Shown here piece by piece: positions 1-8,234 of a stretch of 64,000 bases of DNA (position 1 is the stretch's first letter; each line of letters opens with the position of its first letter). The notes beneath the pieces are model-generated. The model worked only from the letters and a program-made list of their open reading frames with translations. It was not told the origin of the DNA and did no database searches. Source of the stretch: SG8-41 sp964521405 (lineage in GTDB: Bacteria > Pseudomonadota > Gammaproteobacteria > Burkholderiales > SG8-41); assembly GCA_964521405.1 (NCBI GenBank), contig CAZFRR010000204.1, positions 1-64,000 on the forward strand, written 5' to 3'. The position numbers and the translations under genes are program-made.

Positions 1-549
1 GGCGCCGAACATGAACTCCCAGTGGCCGGTCATGATTTCGACGCCGAGCAGCAGCGCTGCCTGCACCATGTCCTCGCCCTTGGTCCACAGCGCGGTCGCC
101 GAGCCCTGCCAGGTGTCGCCGCCATCGAGCAGCAGCGCGCCAGGGCGCTGCGCGCGCACTTTTTTCACCAGCGTGGCGAGATGCGCGAAGCCGCCGACCT
201 TGCCGAAGGTGCGCGCGGCGTGCGCGTAATCGAGATGGGTGAACGCATGCGCGAGGCGCGATTTGGGACTGATGCGAAAGTGCTTGAGCAACGCCTCGCC
301 GACCAGGTGCGGCGGCCTGCCCGCCATGTCGCCGACGCCGAGGTTGACGTTGGGCTCGCGGAAATACACCGGCAGGAGCTGCGCGTGGCAGTCGGTGAAG
401 TGGAGCAGAGTAACGCTGCCGGCGCCCGGTGGCGGCAGGTCGTAGAAGGCAGCAGCGCGCGCGGCGGCTCCGGCGTGCTCGCTCAATGGCAGACCGTAAG
501 CCGACGCGACCGCCAGCATCTGCAGGAATTCACGCCGCGGGATCGACAT
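1..549 (-). CDS. soxB: SoxB thiosulfohydrolase, N-terminal part (cut by window edge)
   Basis: Periplasmic dimanganese hydrolase that releases sulfate from the sulfur chain carried by SoxYZ. The minus-strand frame begins MSIPRREFLQM, a twin-arginine-type leader, followed by the metallophosphoesterase start 'LLHFTDCHAQLLP' (Asp and His metal ligands) and 'LLLDGGDTWQGS', both typical of SoxB and 5'-nucleotidases. Only 183 codons are visible of a protein normally near 560 residues. It is the last visible gene of soxYZAXB, 89 nt after soxX with a strong hairpin in between. Identification rests on motif plus operon context. Confidence 0.93.
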   Translation of the reverse strand, partial: MSIPRREFLQMLAVASAYGLPLSEHAGAAARAAAFYDLPPPGAGSVTLLHFTDCHAQLLPVYFREPNVNLGVGDMAGRPPHLVGEALLKHFRISPKSRLAHAFTHLDYAHAARTFGKVGGFAHLATLVKKVRAQRPGALLLDGGDTWQGSATALWTKGEDMVQAALLLGVEIMTGHWEFMFGA

Positions 550-612
550 GAGGCGGGATTTTTCCGGGGCGCGCGTTGAACGACGTTTCGATCGTGCGTT
601 CGAACGCGCGCA

Positions 613-643
613 GATAAAACGACGCGTCTGCGTCCGTTTTATC
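613..643 (-). other. Intercistronic hairpin between soxX and soxB
   Basis: Arms GATAAAACGACGC and GCGTCCGTTTTATC pair over 13 bp with one bulge and a 4-nt loop. The soxX stop codon lies in one arm. In the minus-strand transcript the 3' arm ends in TTTTATC, so it could act as a partial terminator or as an mRNA-stabilising element that lowers soxB relative to soxYZAX. Function is inferred. Confidence 0.5.
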
Positions 644-1277
644 GCTTGTTAACCGGTGACGCCGGGTCGATCAGAAACGCCACCATGTGGGCAATCTGCT
701 CCGGCGTCAGGTGGCGAGTGGTGCCGAGGCGCGGCATGTTGGAGCAGGGGGAGTACGCCCACGCGTCGTAGATGCGTTCGTAGGTGAGTTTTGCAATGGG
801 CTCCGAATTTCCGCGCTGCAGGCCGTAGCCGGTCAGGCTCGGTCCCACGTTGCCCACGTTGATCTCACCAGGGGCGAGGGCATGGCAGTTCTGGCAGAGC
901 CCGCCGTTTTCCTTTCGTTTCTCGAGGTTTCCACCCTGGATACGATCGCCGGCGCCGTCGTGCGCGAGCGTGTTGCCGACCTTCCAGTCACCCACGAGCT
1001 TCCCGGAGGCCGGGTACTGGATCGAGGCGCGCGCCAGCTTGACTACCTCGGCGGCTTCCTCCTGCGTGAGTTTGTCATCGCCGATCTTGCTGCAGATTCT
1101 CTGCGACCGGTCCTGCACGAGGCGCTTCAACAAGGCCGGTGCCGGCGCGGTGAAATCCTCGCTCACCATTTTCTCGGCGATCTGGCGTGTGGTCGCCGGA
1201 TCGGGAGCGGTTGCACAACCCGCGGCGATCAGCGCCGGGGCGCCAAGCGCCATCCAGACCAACCCTATTTTTTGCAT
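639..1277 (-). CDS. soxX: SoxX, monoheme c-type cytochrome of SoxAX
   Basis: Small subunit of SoxAX, which oxidatively joins thiosulfate to the SoxY cysteine. One heme-binding CxxCH (CQNCH, near residue 130) is followed by a distal Met region (CSNMPRLG). The N-terminus (hydrophobic stretch ending in LIAAGC) reads as a lipoprotein signal, suggesting membrane anchoring of an otherwise soluble periplasmic protein. At 212 residues it is longer than minimal SoxX, because about 90 residues precede the heme site. It lies 15 nt downstream of soxA. Confidence 0.93.
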   Translation of the reverse strand: MQKIGLVWMALGAPALIAAGCATAPDPATTRQIAEKMVSEDFTAPAPALLKRLVQDRSQRICSKIGDDKLTQEEAAEVVKLARASIQYPASGKLVGDWKVGNTLAHDGAGDRIQGGNLEKRKENGGLCQNCHALAPGEINVGNVGPSLTGYGLQRGNSEPIAKLTYERIYDAWAYSPCSNMPRLGTTRHLTPEQIAHMVAFLIDPASPVNKR

Positions 1278-1292
1278 ATGTTCCCTTCGTCC

Positions 1293-2108
1293 TCAGCGCT
1301 TGAAGCCAGGCACCTTGATGACCGCCCCGTTGCCTTGATAATGGAGATAGGTAGTCAATGCGATCGACGTGTCAGATGCATACTTCAGCTCGGGCAGCCG
1401 CATCTGCCAGAAGCAGTCGTAGAGCCGCCACTGCATGGTGCGGACGACGAAATGCGCGCCGCGATACGCGGGCCACGTCGAGACGACCTCCTGCACCCCC
1501 TTCTTGTCGGTCATGTGTATCAGGTCCTGCAGGCGAATGCGCTTGTTGGCTTCACCATGACACTGCACACAGGCGAAATCCGTCTGACCACTGCGCCGGT
1601 AGAAGAGATACTCGCCCGCCTTGTACATGTCGAATTCCTTCTGGTGGCTGAGCGAGACGTTCATCTTCATGCCGTTCGACCTGGAGGTGATGTAAAGCGC
1701 CAGGGCCTCTACATCGGAGCCGTTGCTGCTGGCGGGGCTGATGGCCCGCCTGACGATGTCGGCACGATTGAATCCCTGCAGTTGAACCATGCAGGTCAGC
1801 AACCTGGATTCCAGGTCCTGGACGCTGTCGGTGTCGGGGAAGTAGCGCGGCAGCCGGACGGAGGCGCCGTCGAGCTTCCCCGGGCCCATGCCGAAGTCGC
1901 ATTGCTCCAGCGAAGCGTTCTTGGGGCCCCGCTTCTGATGGAACAGCGTCTTGCCCTGCTCGATCCACAGTTCCCCCGGATTGTCCTCGGCGAGCATCTG
2001 GCGCCCGACCGCCAGCCCGTCCTCGGGCTTGCCCTGCGCAAACGCCGTGCCCCAGGCGGCGAAGCAGGAAAGGAGGATGACAGCAAGGCGAACGAGCCTT
2101 ATTCGCAT
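1293..2108 (-). CDS. soxA: SoxA, single-heme type, c-type cytochrome subunit of SoxAX
   Basis: Catalytic subunit of SoxAX. A signal peptide (ends AFA-QG) precedes 271 residues with a single CxxCH (CVQCH, near residue 180) and the late cysteine in 'RLYDCFWQM' that ligates the active-site heme and accepts sulfur. The first CxxCH of diheme SoxA (Rhodovulum, Paracoccus type) is missing: at that place only EQC and a later LLTC remain, which could form the disulfide known from monoheme SoxA. It lies between soxZ and soxX in one operon. Confidence 0.94.
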   Translation of the reverse strand: MRIRLVRLAVILLSCFAAWGTAFAQGKPEDGLAVGRQMLAEDNPGELWIEQGKTLFHQKRGPKNASLEQCDFGMGPGKLDGASVRLPRYFPDTDSVQDLESRLLTCMVQLQGFNRADIVRRAISPASSNGSDVEALALYITSRSNGMKMNVSLSHQKEFDMYKAGEYLFYRRSGQTDFACVQCHGEANKRIRLQDLIHMTDKKGVQEVVSTWPAYRGAHFVVRTMQWRLYDCFWQMRLPELKYASDTSIALTTYLHYQGNGAVIKVPGFKR

Positions 2109-2148
2109 GAATTTTTCTCCCCGCTGTTGTCGGCGCGGCCGGCGGCCA

Positions 2149-2469
2149 TCAGGATGCCGGCGCCACGGTTACTTCGTCGGTTCGCTTGTCGCCCTTGTTG
2201 TCCACCCAGGTAACGCTAATCTTGTCTCCCAGCTTCGCACCCTTGATGCGCAGGCCGAGAAACGGATTGCGCGAGACCGCCTGGCTCCATTGCGCGTCCA
2301 GCACGGTTCTGCCATTGTGGGTGATCAGCACGCTCTGGATGAAGTGCAGCGGCACGATTTCGCCCTTGGCGTCCCGGCGCTGGCCCGTTTCCATCGGATG
2401 CAGCATCAGGATGCGCACGTCGGCGACGTCGCCCTGCAGGGTCGCGCGGATTTTCATCGGTTCTGCCAT
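2149..2469 (-). CDS. soxZ: SoxZ, partner of the SoxY sulfur carrier
   Basis: A 106-residue immunoglobulin-like protein forming the SoxYZ heterodimer that carries sulfur intermediates during periplasmic thiosulfate oxidation. It begins MAEPMKIRATLQGD and contains the typical 'HPMETGQRRD' stretch. There is no signal peptide, as expected because SoxZ is co-exported with SoxY through Tat. It follows soxY by 30 nt. Confidence 0.95.
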   Translation of the reverse strand: MAEPMKIRATLQGDVADVRILMLHPMETGQRRDAKGEIVPLHFIQSVLITHNGRTVLDAQWSQAVSRNPFLGLRIKGAKLGDKISVTWVDNKGDKRTDEVTVAPAS

Positions 2470-2499
2470 GATGCCGTCCTCTCCTCGTTGCGCCCCCGG

Positions 2500-2964
2500 T
2501 CAGCCGCAGCCGCCAACCGTGATCTTGATCTCTTTCTTCGCGATGAAATATTGACTGCCTGCCTTCACCACGGCCCAGACATCGGAGGTTTGGCCCATCT
2601 TGATGCGCGTCGAAACGTAGCCCTCGCCTCCGCTCGCGACATCGAACGTCGCGGCGAGCGGGAAGGGGTTTTTCTCGGCGATGATCGAAATCTGCTGGGT
2701 GTTGGGGATCCGGCTGGTCACCGCGACCGGCACCACCGCGCCATTTTCCGCAATGTCCGGGGCGGTGATCACGATGTCCCGGCTCTCCACCGGGTTCACG
2801 GCGCCGAGACTTTTCATGGCCTCCGCGAGCGCCTTCGATTCGAAGCCGGCCTTGTTCCAGGCCGCCCATGACTGCCCGGACTTCAACAGCCCGGCTGCAG
2901 CCGCGATTGCCAGGGCGGCCGTATTGCAGGCGAACCCAAGAAATGACCTGCGAAACTCATTCAT
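2500..2964 (-). CDS. soxY: SoxY, sulfur-carrier subunit of SoxYZ
   Basis: Carries the growing sulfur chain on its C-terminal cysteine. The protein (154 residues) ends TVGGCG, a one-residue-shorter form of the usual GGCGG swinging arm, and starts with a Tat signal (FRRSFLGF). A good ribosome binding site (AGGAGGAG) precedes the ATG. It is the first gene of the visible operon soxYZAXB; no soxCD, soxV or soxW gene is present upstream within the window. Confidence 0.96.
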   Translation of the reverse strand: MNEFRRSFLGFACNTAALAIAAAAGLLKSGQSWAAWNKAGFESKALAEAMKSLGAVNPVESRDIVITAPDIAENGAVVPVAVTSRIPNTQQISIIAEKNPFPLAATFDVASGGEGYVSTRIKMGQTSDVWAVVKAGSQYFIAKKEIKITVGGCG

Positions 2965-3156
2965 CGAAACTCCTCCTGATGCTTGGTTGGCGTGATGTTG
3001 CCGCCGACGCCGTCAGCCCCACCTCAAGCGACATGCTAGTGTATCGATAATAGCCATGTCTACGGGGATAGACCTTATTGGCCCATAAAAAATCCTGAGG
3101 AGAGCACGCGGCGCCGCAAACCTGTCCGAAACAGCGCGCTGCCGGCCGGGTTCGCT
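2965..3156 (-). promoter_or_regulatory. sox upstream region with an inverted repeat
   Basis: A 192-nt gap between moaC and soxY that should hold the sox promoter. It contains GTCTA-N6-TAGAC (3058-3073), a palindromic TATCGATA (3042-3049), and TATTAT as a possible minus-strand -10, but no good -35, which would suit an activated promoter. The ATATTAG operator of the sHdr and lip promoters is not present here. Confidence 0.35.
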
Positions 3157-3639
3157 TCAGCCAGGCTTGGCGACCCAGTGACCTGATTTCCCGCCTATTT
3201 TTTCGAGAAGCCTGATGCCCTCAAATTTCATCCCCCGGTCGATGGCCTTGCACATGTCGTAAATCGTGAGCAGTCCGACGACGACCGCGGTCAGCGCTTC
3301 CATCTCGACCCCGGTGCGCCCGATGGTGGACACGGTCGCCACGCATTCCACGGCGCCTGCTTTGCGGTTCACCTTGAAATCGATGCTGACGTGCGTCAGC
3401 GCGAGGGGGTGACACAACGGTATCAGCTCCGCGGTTCGCTTGGCGCCCTGGATCGCGGCGGTGCGCGCGACGCCGAGCACATCGCCCTTGCCGATGCCCC
3501 CGGCAGCGATCTGCCTCAGCGTTCCGGGCAGCATGCGGATGCGTCCGCCGGCGCGGGCGGTGCGCCGGGTCTCGCCCTTGGCTGCGACGTCAACCATGCG
3601 CGCGCGGCCGCGCGCGTCGATGTGGGTAAGCCTTTTCAC
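3157..3639 (-). CDS. moaC: MoaC, cyclic pyranopterin monophosphate synthase
   Basis: Second step of molybdopterin biosynthesis: converts the MoaA product into cyclic pyranopterin monophosphate. At 160 residues it is family-sized, with 'ELIPLCHPLALTHV' and 'GVEMEALTAVVVGLLTIYDMCKA' as clear MoaC signatures, the latter holding the catalytic Lys and Asp region. Divergent from bepA, 75 nt apart. Its proximity to sox may be chance, although SoxCD and sulfite dehydrogenases do need this cofactor. Confidence 0.95.
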   Translation of the reverse strand: MKRLTHIDARGRARMVDVAAKGETRRTARAGGRIRMLPGTLRQIAAGGIGKGDVLGVARTAAIQGAKRTAELIPLCHPLALTHVSIDFKVNRKAGAVECVATVSTIGRTGVEMEALTAVVVGLLTIYDMCKAIDRGMKFEGIRLLEKIGGKSGHWVAKPG

Positions 3640-3713
3640 GTCGCAATCCTCGCAGTTTCAGGACGCAGGCGAAGCCGTTAGGAACTCCCGCGCATCCGAA
3701 TTATCATAGCACC

Positions 3714-5150
3714 ATGTTATTGCGCGCATTCCTGGTCCTGCTGTTGCTTGTCATCCCGCGCGTCCTGGCCGAGGGCTTGCCCGATCTCGGCGACGTGTCG
3801 CAAGCGAGCTTTACGCCCCTGCAGGAGAAGCGGCTGGGAGAGAGCATCATGCGGGAGATTCGCGCCGACCGGGATTTCTATGACGACGCGGAGGCGACGG
3901 ATTATATCAACAACCTGGGCAATCGCCTGGTCGCGCGCAGCCCGGATTCGCGCCAGGAATTCGAATTCTTCCTGATGCGCGACAGCCAGATCAACGCCTT
4001 TGCGCTGCCGGGCGGGTTCATCGGCATCAACACCGGGCTGATCCTTTCGGCGCAGAGCGAATCGGAGCTGGCGAGCGTGGTGGCGCACGAAATCGCGCAC
4101 GTCACCCAGCGTCACATCGCGCGCATGATCGCCCAGCAGAAGCAGAGCAGCGTCATGGCGCTGGCCTCGCTGGCGGCGGCATTGCTGCTCTCCCGGGTGA
4201 GCGGCCCGGCCGCGGAAGCCGCCCTGGCTTTCGGGCAGGCCGGCGCGATACAGGGCCAGTTGAATTTCACTCGCGACAACGAGCGCGATGCCGACCGCGT
4301 CGGGCTGCAGATTCTCGACCAGGCCGGGTTCGACCCGCACGCCATGTCGATTTTCTTCGAGCGCCTGCAGCGCGCGACCCGCATCTACGAGGGCGGCGCG
4401 CCGTCGTATCTGCGCACCCACCCGCTCACCTACGAGCGCATCGCCGATATCCAGGGACGCATGCAGGGAATGAGCTACCGCCAGGTTCCCGACAGCCTCG
4501 GTTTCCAGCTGATCCGCGCCAAGATGAAAGCCCACTTCGATGCCCCGCGCGACGCGGTTGCTTTCTTCGAGCAAAGCCTGGCCGAGCGCAAGTACCTGAG
4601 CGAGGCCGCCAGCCGCTACGGCCTCGTCGTCAGCCTGACACGCACGAAGGACTACGCGCGCGCCCGGACGGAACTGGAGGTCTTGCGCAAGCGGGTGCCG
4701 GCAAACCCGATGGTGGATACGCTGACCTGCGAGTTCGGGCAGGAAGCCTACGGGCCGGAAAAGACGCTGCCCTGCTTTCGCGAGGCGCTGAAAAGCTATC
4801 CCGCTTACCGCGCACTGGTCTACGGTTACGCCAATGCCCTGCTGCTGGCAAAGCAGCCGGAGGAAGCGTTGCGGTTTGTCGAGGGGAGATTGCAGACGGT
4901 CCTGGGCGACCACCGGCTCTATCTGCTGCAGGCGCGCTGCTACGCCGCGCTCAACCGGCGCCTTGCCCAGCACCGCGCGCAGGCGGAGGCTTATCTGCGC
5001 CAGGGCAACTTGCCGGCGGCAATCGATCAGTTGCAGATCGGTCTGAAAAGCGGCGATGGCGATTTCTTCCAGCTCTCGAGCGCCGAGGCGCGACTGAGGG
5101 AGTTGCGCAAGCTGGACGACGAAAATCGCAGGGAGGCAGCCCGGCGCTGA
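3714..5150 (+). CDS. bepA: BepA-like M48 metalloprotease/chaperone
   Basis: Periplasmic zinc protease that assists or degrades stalled outer-membrane proteins such as LptD. An N-terminal signal sequence (residues 1-19) is followed by an M48 domain with HEIAH at residues 125-129, the third ligand region 'NERDADRVGLQIL', and a C-terminal TPR half from about residue 290. Length 478 matches BepA/YfgC. It stands alone, between divergent moaC and the kinase gene. Confidence 0.88.
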   Translation: MLLRAFLVLLLLVIPRVLAEGLPDLGDVSQASFTPLQEKRLGESIMREIRADRDFYDDAEATDYINNLGNRLVARSPDSRQEFEFFLMRDSQINAFALPGGFIGINTGLILSAQSESELASVVAHEIAHVTQRHIARMIAQQKQSSVMALASLAAALLLSRVSGPAAEAALAFGQAGAIQGQLNFTRDNERDADRVGLQILDQAGFDPHAMSIFFERLQRATRIYEGGAPSYLRTHPLTYERIADIQGRMQGMSYRQVPDSLGFQLIRAKMKAHFDAPRDAVAFFEQSLAERKYLSEAASRYGLVVSLTRTKDYARARTELEVLRKRVPANPMVDTLTCEFGQEAYGPEKTLPCFREALKSYPAYRALVYGYANALLLAKQPEEALRFVEGRLQTVLGDHRLYLLQARCYAALNRRLAQHRAQAEAYLRQGNLPAAIDQLQIGLKSGDGDFFQLSSAEARLRELRKLDDENRREAARR

Positions 5151-5330
5151 GGTATCGCGCAGGTCATCGTCTCTCTGCCAACCGGCGCGCGGTCCGGATT
5201 GCCAACTGCGTCACGAACGGCTCGCGCACCCGGCGCGAAACCCGTGATTGGGAGTGGCGGGAACGGCGCGGATAAGGCTGGCCCGGCGCCACCCGCTCTC
5301 GGACGCGGGTTCGTTATGGTATTGTGTTGC

Positions 5331-6674
5331 ATGGATTTTTCTCGCTCGGCCGCGGCTCCCGACCCGTCGGCTCACGTGGAAAAAATCGGGAAATACGAGA
5401 TCATCAAGGAGCTGGGCAAAGGCGCCACCAGCTCCGTCTACCAGGCCTACGACCCGTTCCAGGGCCGCCAGGTCGCCATCAAGGTGGTGTTTCCCGAAGC
5501 GCTCGGCGACAAGGAGCACGGCAAGCGCTATCGCAAGCTCTTCATCGCCGAGGCCTCCCTCGCGGGAAAACTCTCGCACCCGCACATCGTGGCGATCTAC
5601 GACGCGGTTGCCGACGACGAGGCCAGCTACATCGTCATGGAGTACGTGGACGGGACCACGCTCGAGCAGTACACCCGCCACGACAGTCTGCTGCCCTTCC
5701 GGCGAATCGTCGAGATCATCTACAAGTGCGCTCGCGCCCTCGAGTACGCGTCGAGGCAGGGGGTGATCCACCGCGACATCAAGCCCGCCAATATCCTGCT
5801 CTCCGGGGAATCCGACATCAAGATCTCGGATTTCGGCGCGGCCCTCACCATGGCCGGCGAAACCACCCAGGTGAGTGGTGTCGGCTCGCCGGCGTACATG
5901 TCGCCGGAACAGGTGAGGGAGCTGCCGCTGACCTACCAGACCGACATCTTTTCGCTCGGCGTGGTGATGTTCCAGTTGCTCACCGGACGGTTGCCGTTCC
6001 AGGGCGCCAACAACTACAGCATGATCTACCAGATCATCAACGCCGAGCCGCCGCGCTCGATCCTGGTCCGTCCCGACATCCCGCCGCGCATAGACGCGAT
6101 CGTGATGCGGGCGCTCGCCAAGGACACCGGCTCACGCTACCAGACGTGGGAGGAGTTCGCGCACGATCTCGCCACTGCGCTCGGGACCGCGGAGAAGCGG
6201 GAGCAGGGTGGTTTTGCCGAGAGCGAGAAGTTCGATACGCTGCGCCAGCTTGAATTCTTCCACCAGTTCTCCGACGTCGAGCTGTGGGAAGTGCTGCGTC
6301 TCGCCACCTGGTACAAGCGCCCGCCCGATACGGTGCTGATCCAGGAGAACGACATCGGCTCCTCTTTTTTCATCCTGGTGTCGGGCGAGGTCAAGGTTGT
6401 GAAGCAGGAGCGCCTGCTGAACGTGCTGAAGCCGGGCGAATGCTTCGGTGAGATGGCCTATCTCGGCAAGCAGAAGTTCCAGCGCTCGGCGAGCATCGTG
6501 GCGCTGTCTGAAATCGCGGTGATCGAGGTCCGCGCCGAAACGCTGGCGAAAGCCTCGGATCTGTGCCGGCACCACTTCCACGGCGCCTTCCTCGAATTGC
6601 TGGTGGACCGCCTGGCGATAGCCAACGTGAGGCTGTCCGAGCTGCTCACCGACCGCAACGTCAGCATTTACTAG
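5331..6674 (+). CDS. Ser/Thr protein kinase with C-terminal cyclic-nucleotide-binding domain
   Basis: A 447-residue protein. The kinase domain carries GKGATSSVY, the VAIK lysine, HRDIKPAN and DFG, so it should be active. It is followed directly by a CNB/CAP-ED domain from about residue 305 ('FFILVSGEVKVV', 'GECFGEMAYLGK'). No transmembrane segment is seen. A role as a cyclic-nucleotide-gated kinase is inferred. The open frame extends to a TTG at 5199, but ATG 5331 (or 5316) fits better because the kinase homology begins soon after; neither has a convincing Shine-Dalgarno. No substrate is suggested by the neighbours. Confidence 0.85.
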   Translation: MDFSRSAAAPDPSAHVEKIGKYEIIKELGKGATSSVYQAYDPFQGRQVAIKVVFPEALGDKEHGKRYRKLFIAEASLAGKLSHPHIVAIYDAVADDEASYIVMEYVDGTTLEQYTRHDSLLPFRRIVEIIYKCARALEYASRQGVIHRDIKPANILLSGESDIKISDFGAALTMAGETTQVSGVGSPAYMSPEQVRELPLTYQTDIFSLGVVMFQLLTGRLPFQGANNYSMIYQIINAEPPRSILVRPDIPPRIDAIVMRALAKDTGSRYQTWEEFAHDLATALGTAEKREQGGFAESEKFDTLRQLEFFHQFSDVELWEVLRLATWYKRPPDTVLIQENDIGSSFFILVSGEVKVVKQERLLNVLKPGECFGEMAYLGKQKFQRSASIVALSEIAVIEVRAETLAKASDLCRHHFHGAFLELLVDRLAIANVRLSELLTDRNVSIY

Positions 6675-6751
6675 TACCAGGCGCTCCAGGCCCCGCTGCT
6701 CCTGGCGCCGGTTCCTTGCCGGGGCCCGGGAAACCTGCGGCGCGGACCGGC

Positions 6752-6780
6752 TTGCGGCGATGGAGCAATGAACCTATATT
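6752..6780 (+). promoter_or_regulatory. Probable sigma-70 promoter of tusA
   Basis: TTGCGG, a 17-bp spacer and TATATT. The -10 box overlaps one half-site ATATTAG (6776-6782) of the operator seen in the sHdr and lip promoters, but the second arm is absent, so shared regulation is only a possibility. Confidence 0.5.
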
Positions 6781-6837
6781 AGCCTTCGCGGTATTTTGAA
6801 ACGATACAGATGACTTGATGCGGGAGCGGCAATAGTG

Positions 6838-7065
6838 ATGAATTTCGACAAAGAACTGGACGCGCGCGGGTTGAACTGCCCGCTGCCGATCTTGCGCACC
6901 AAGAAGGCGCTGACCGACATGGCCTCGGGGCAGGTCCTGAAGGTCCTCGCCACCGACCCCGGGTCGGTGAAAGACTTCGTCGCGTTTTCCAAGCAAACCG
7001 GGAACTCGCTCCTCTCGTCCGAGGCGGCGGAGAAGGAATTCATTTTTTTCATGAAGAAGCGTTAA
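6838..7065 (+). CDS. tusA: TusA family sulfur carrier
   Basis: Small cytoplasmic persulfide carrier (75 residues) with the diagnostic 'LDARGLNCPLPIL', in which the CPxP cysteine carries sulfur. In sHdr organisms TusA passes sulfur to DsrE-type proteins and on to the sHdr complex, and its gene is usually next to them; here it is about 12 kb from dsrE on the opposite strand. ATG 6838 is preferred over the adjoining GTG 6835; GGAG lies just upstream. First gene of a plus-strand group with an Lpl-like gene. Confidence 0.93.
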   Translation: MNFDKELDARGLNCPLPILRTKKALTDMASGQVLKVLATDPGSVKDFVAFSKQTGNSLLSSEAAEKEFIFFMKKR

Positions 7066-7118
7066 TGCGGACGGCGCCCGTGTCCACGGCGTTCAGCAGG
7101 CGGGAGATGGGTGGCTGA

Positions 7119-8177
7119 ATGTCGGAGACGTGGCGCCTCATTGATACGGGCCTGCGGCCGGCGGCGCAGAACCTGGCGCTCAATCGCGCTCTTCTGGAAG
7201 CCCGGCGCGCCGAGGAAATCCCGAGCACCCTGAGGTTCCTGCGCTTCACCCCCTGCGCGCTCATCGGCTGCGGCCAGAGCCCGGAGCAGGAGCTCGACCT
7301 CGATGCCTGCCGGGCCGGCGGCATCGAGATTCAGCGCCGTCTCACGGGCGGAGAAGTCATGGTGCTGAACGAGGGCCAGCTCGTGTGGGAGCTCTACCTG
7401 CACCGGCGCGACGTTGGCACGACGGACCTGCGGGCGATCTCGCGCCGGCTGTGCCACGCCGCCGCCGCCGCGGTCAGCGCGCTGGGCGTCGACGCGCGCT
7501 ACCGTCCGCGCAATGAAATCGAGGTGGACGGGCGCCGGATCTCCGACAGCGCCGGTATTCTCGATGGCGACGCTTTGCTGTTCCAGGGCACGCTGCTCGT
7601 CGATCTCGACCCCGGTATGCTGGCACGCGCCTCGCGGCTCATCAGTGCGGCGCCTGGGGCCGCGGGCGATCGCGTGTCGAGCCTCAAGAATCTGCTCGGC
7701 GCGAAGCCGGACATGATGAAAGTCAGGCGCTGCCTGACGGAAGCGTTCGAGTCCGAGTTCGGCGTCGAGTTTGGCGAGGGGGATCTCACACTCTCCGAGC
7801 AGGCCCGCTTCGAGGCGGCGCTGCGGGAGATCGACCACCCGGACTGGATCAACCTGGTGTCGCGGCCGATGACCGAGATGCCCGTGTTGCAGGCGCAGGG
7901 TGAGGTTGCAGGGGGAACGCTGCGCGCTGCCGTCGCGTACGACCGCCGGGCGGGCGCCATCCGGCAAGCATGGTTCGACACTACGGTCCTGGTGACGCCG
8001 CGGCGCACGTTCGCCGATCTCGAGTCCGTGCTGCACGACGTTCCGGTCGATCGCTTGCCGGCCAGAATCGAGCGGTTCTTCGCCGACCGGACGGTGGACA
8101 TGCCGCCGTTCAAGCCGGCGGACTTCGTCAGGGTGGCGCAACTTGCGGTCGGGCAGTTGCTGGTCGACCGGGTCTGA
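7119..8177 (+). CDS. Lipoate-protein ligase-like protein lacking the catalytic lysine
   Basis: 352 residues, full-length paralogue of the sLpl-type ligase at 20054-21142: same N-terminus (WRLIDTGLR), same order of blocks and same C-terminal accessory domain. Two core elements have changed. The lipoate-adenylate loop RRITGGGAIY reads RRLTGGEVMV, and the catalytic Lys block DGRKVSGTGG reads DGRRISDSAG. It therefore should not form lipoyl-AMP the usual way and may be a transferase, a lipoate-binding partner or a regulator. It follows tusA by 53 nt. The frame is intact with neighbour-like base composition, so it is not a decayed gene. Confidence 0.85.
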   Translation: MSETWRLIDTGLRPAAQNLALNRALLEARRAEEIPSTLRFLRFTPCALIGCGQSPEQELDLDACRAGGIEIQRRLTGGEVMVLNEGQLVWELYLHRRDVGTTDLRAISRRLCHAAAAAVSALGVDARYRPRNEIEVDGRRISDSAGILDGDALLFQGTLLVDLDPGMLARASRLISAAPGAAGDRVSSLKNLLGAKPDMMKVRRCLTEAFESEFGVEFGEGDLTLSEQARFEAALREIDHPDWINLVSRPMTEMPVLQAQGEVAGGTLRAAVAYDRRAGAIRQAWFDTTVLVTPRRTFADLESVLHDVPVDRLPARIERFFADRTVDMPPFKPADFVRVAQLAVGQLLVDRV

Positions 8178-8234
8178 GGGCATCGCTCGAGCGGCGCGGC
8201 AACTCCTTGCCAGATAACCCCGCCGCCACTCCCT

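Noticed and set aside
687..2213. 508-codon plus-strand ORF
   Set aside because: Antisense of soxX and soxA, which carry heme motifs and signal peptides.
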